A program made the position numbers and the translations under genes. A stretch of 5,050 nucleotides of DNA, taken from the NCBI GenBank assembly GCA_040905685.1, contig JBBDRB010000067.1, forward strand, positions 1-5,050. The letters are read 5' to 3'. The notes under the pieces are model-generated. The model was not told the DNA's origin, made no database searches, and was given only the letters and a program-made list of their open reading frames with translations. Within the stretch, counting starts at the first letter, position 1, and each line of letters starts with the position of its first letter. Shown here piece by piece: positions 4,784 through 5,050 of this stretch. This DNA is from JBBDMU01 sp040905685 (GTDB lineage: Bacteria; Bacteroidota; Rhodothermia; Balneolales; Natronogracilivirgulaceae).

Positions 4784-5050
4784 CACTAGTGTCCGGTTAA
4801 AAGTCAAAGAGTCCCAATTGGTTAGCATTTGAGTTCATGTTCTCCATGAGTTCGGGGTTCGAAAACAGCTCTTTAAACGTCATATTCTCCAATAATGCAA
4901 CACTAAGCACCTGCATCATCGTGTGTAAATTAACGCTTAAATCAAAGGTTTTTTGAACAATTATCAGGATCATATAGGTACAAACAGCCGTCCATATCTG
5001 GGTCTTAACGGCGTTGACGCTTTGGCCATAAAAGGCCTTGATGCGCAGGT
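4784..5050 (-). mobile_element. End of an IS4-family insertion sequence, truncated by the window
   Basis: The transposase tail runs off the right edge, and its stop codon lies close to a likely element end, CACTAGTGTCCGGTTAAA, beginning about 4784. CACTAGTG is itself an 8-bp palindrome. The sequence resembles terminal repeats of IS4-type elements from memory. The exact boundary is uncertain by several bases because the other end and the target duplication are outside the window. Confidence 0.7.
4797..5050 (-). CDS. IS4-family transposase, C-terminal 83 residues (5' end off window)
   Basis: DDE transposase that cuts and joins the insertion sequence ends. The minus strand is open from the window edge to a TAA at 4797-4799. 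It reads LRIKAFYGQSVNAVKTQIWT, then a hydrophobic stretch (AVCTYMILIIVQ), NLHTMMQVLSVALLENMTF, and ends NANQLGLFDF. This is the conserved tail of IS4-family transposases of the kind carrying an N-terminal DUF4372 domain, where HLRIKxFYG follows the YREK catalytic motif and LFDF closes the protein. The catalytic residues would lie beyond the window. No frameshift or stop is visible in the part shown, so the copy may be intact, but that cannot be judged. The stop codon lies within the probable terminal repeat, typical of compact elements. The family call is from memory of homologues. Confidence 0.88.
   Translation of the reverse strand, partial: LRIKAFYGQSVNAVKTQIWTAVCTYMILIIVQKTFDLSVNLHTMMQVLSVALLENMTFKELFSNPELMENMNSNANQLGLFDF

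Noticed and set aside
1..5050. CRISPR array, tRNA or rRNA genes, phage modules
   Set aside because: No repeat-spacer pattern, no tRNA cloverleaf or rRNA signature and no phage gene was seen on either strand.

Overview
This looks like a chromosomal housekeeping segment, probably from a bacterium of the Bacteroidota/Balneolota/Rhodothermota (FCB) side of the tree. That assignment is an inference. It rests on the protein style, an rplU start with no Shine-Dalgarno sequence, and an IS4-type transposase tail like those I know from Bacteroidota. I found no unmistakable new multi-gene system. The novelty here is mostly regulatory DNA around lexA and rplU, one small unrecognised gene, and the truncated edge of an insertion sequence.

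Positions 1-2792 read leftward (minus strand). In transcription order they hold an ECF-type sigma factor gene, a single-pass membrane protein gene that overlaps it (probable anti-sigma factor), then parA and parB. parA has its own likely promoter. parA and parB are separated by one base, and parB runs off the left edge. Positions 2793-3085 are an AT-rich divergent regulatory region between the sigma gene and lexA. It contains a 16-bp perfect palindrome, a smaller inverted repeat over the lexA -35, and two DnaA-box-like 9-mers over the lexA -10.

lexA (3086-3718, plus) is complete, with the self-cleavage site and Ser/Lys dyad visible. It meets a convergent 78-residue gene of unknown function (3719-3955, minus) with zero intergenic bases. 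A divergent promoter region (3956-4143) follows, then the ribosomal protein pair rplU-rpmA (4144-4720, plus), closed by a clear intrinsic terminator at 4738-4772. About ten bases past that terminator begins the end of an IS4-family insertion sequence. The last 83 codons of its transposase (minus strand) run off the right edge.

Functionally the window combines chromosome/plasmid partition (ParA ATPase with ParB clamp), envelope-signal transcription control (sigma/anti-sigma), the SOS repressor, and two 50S ribosomal proteins. These are separate transcription units rather than one pathway.
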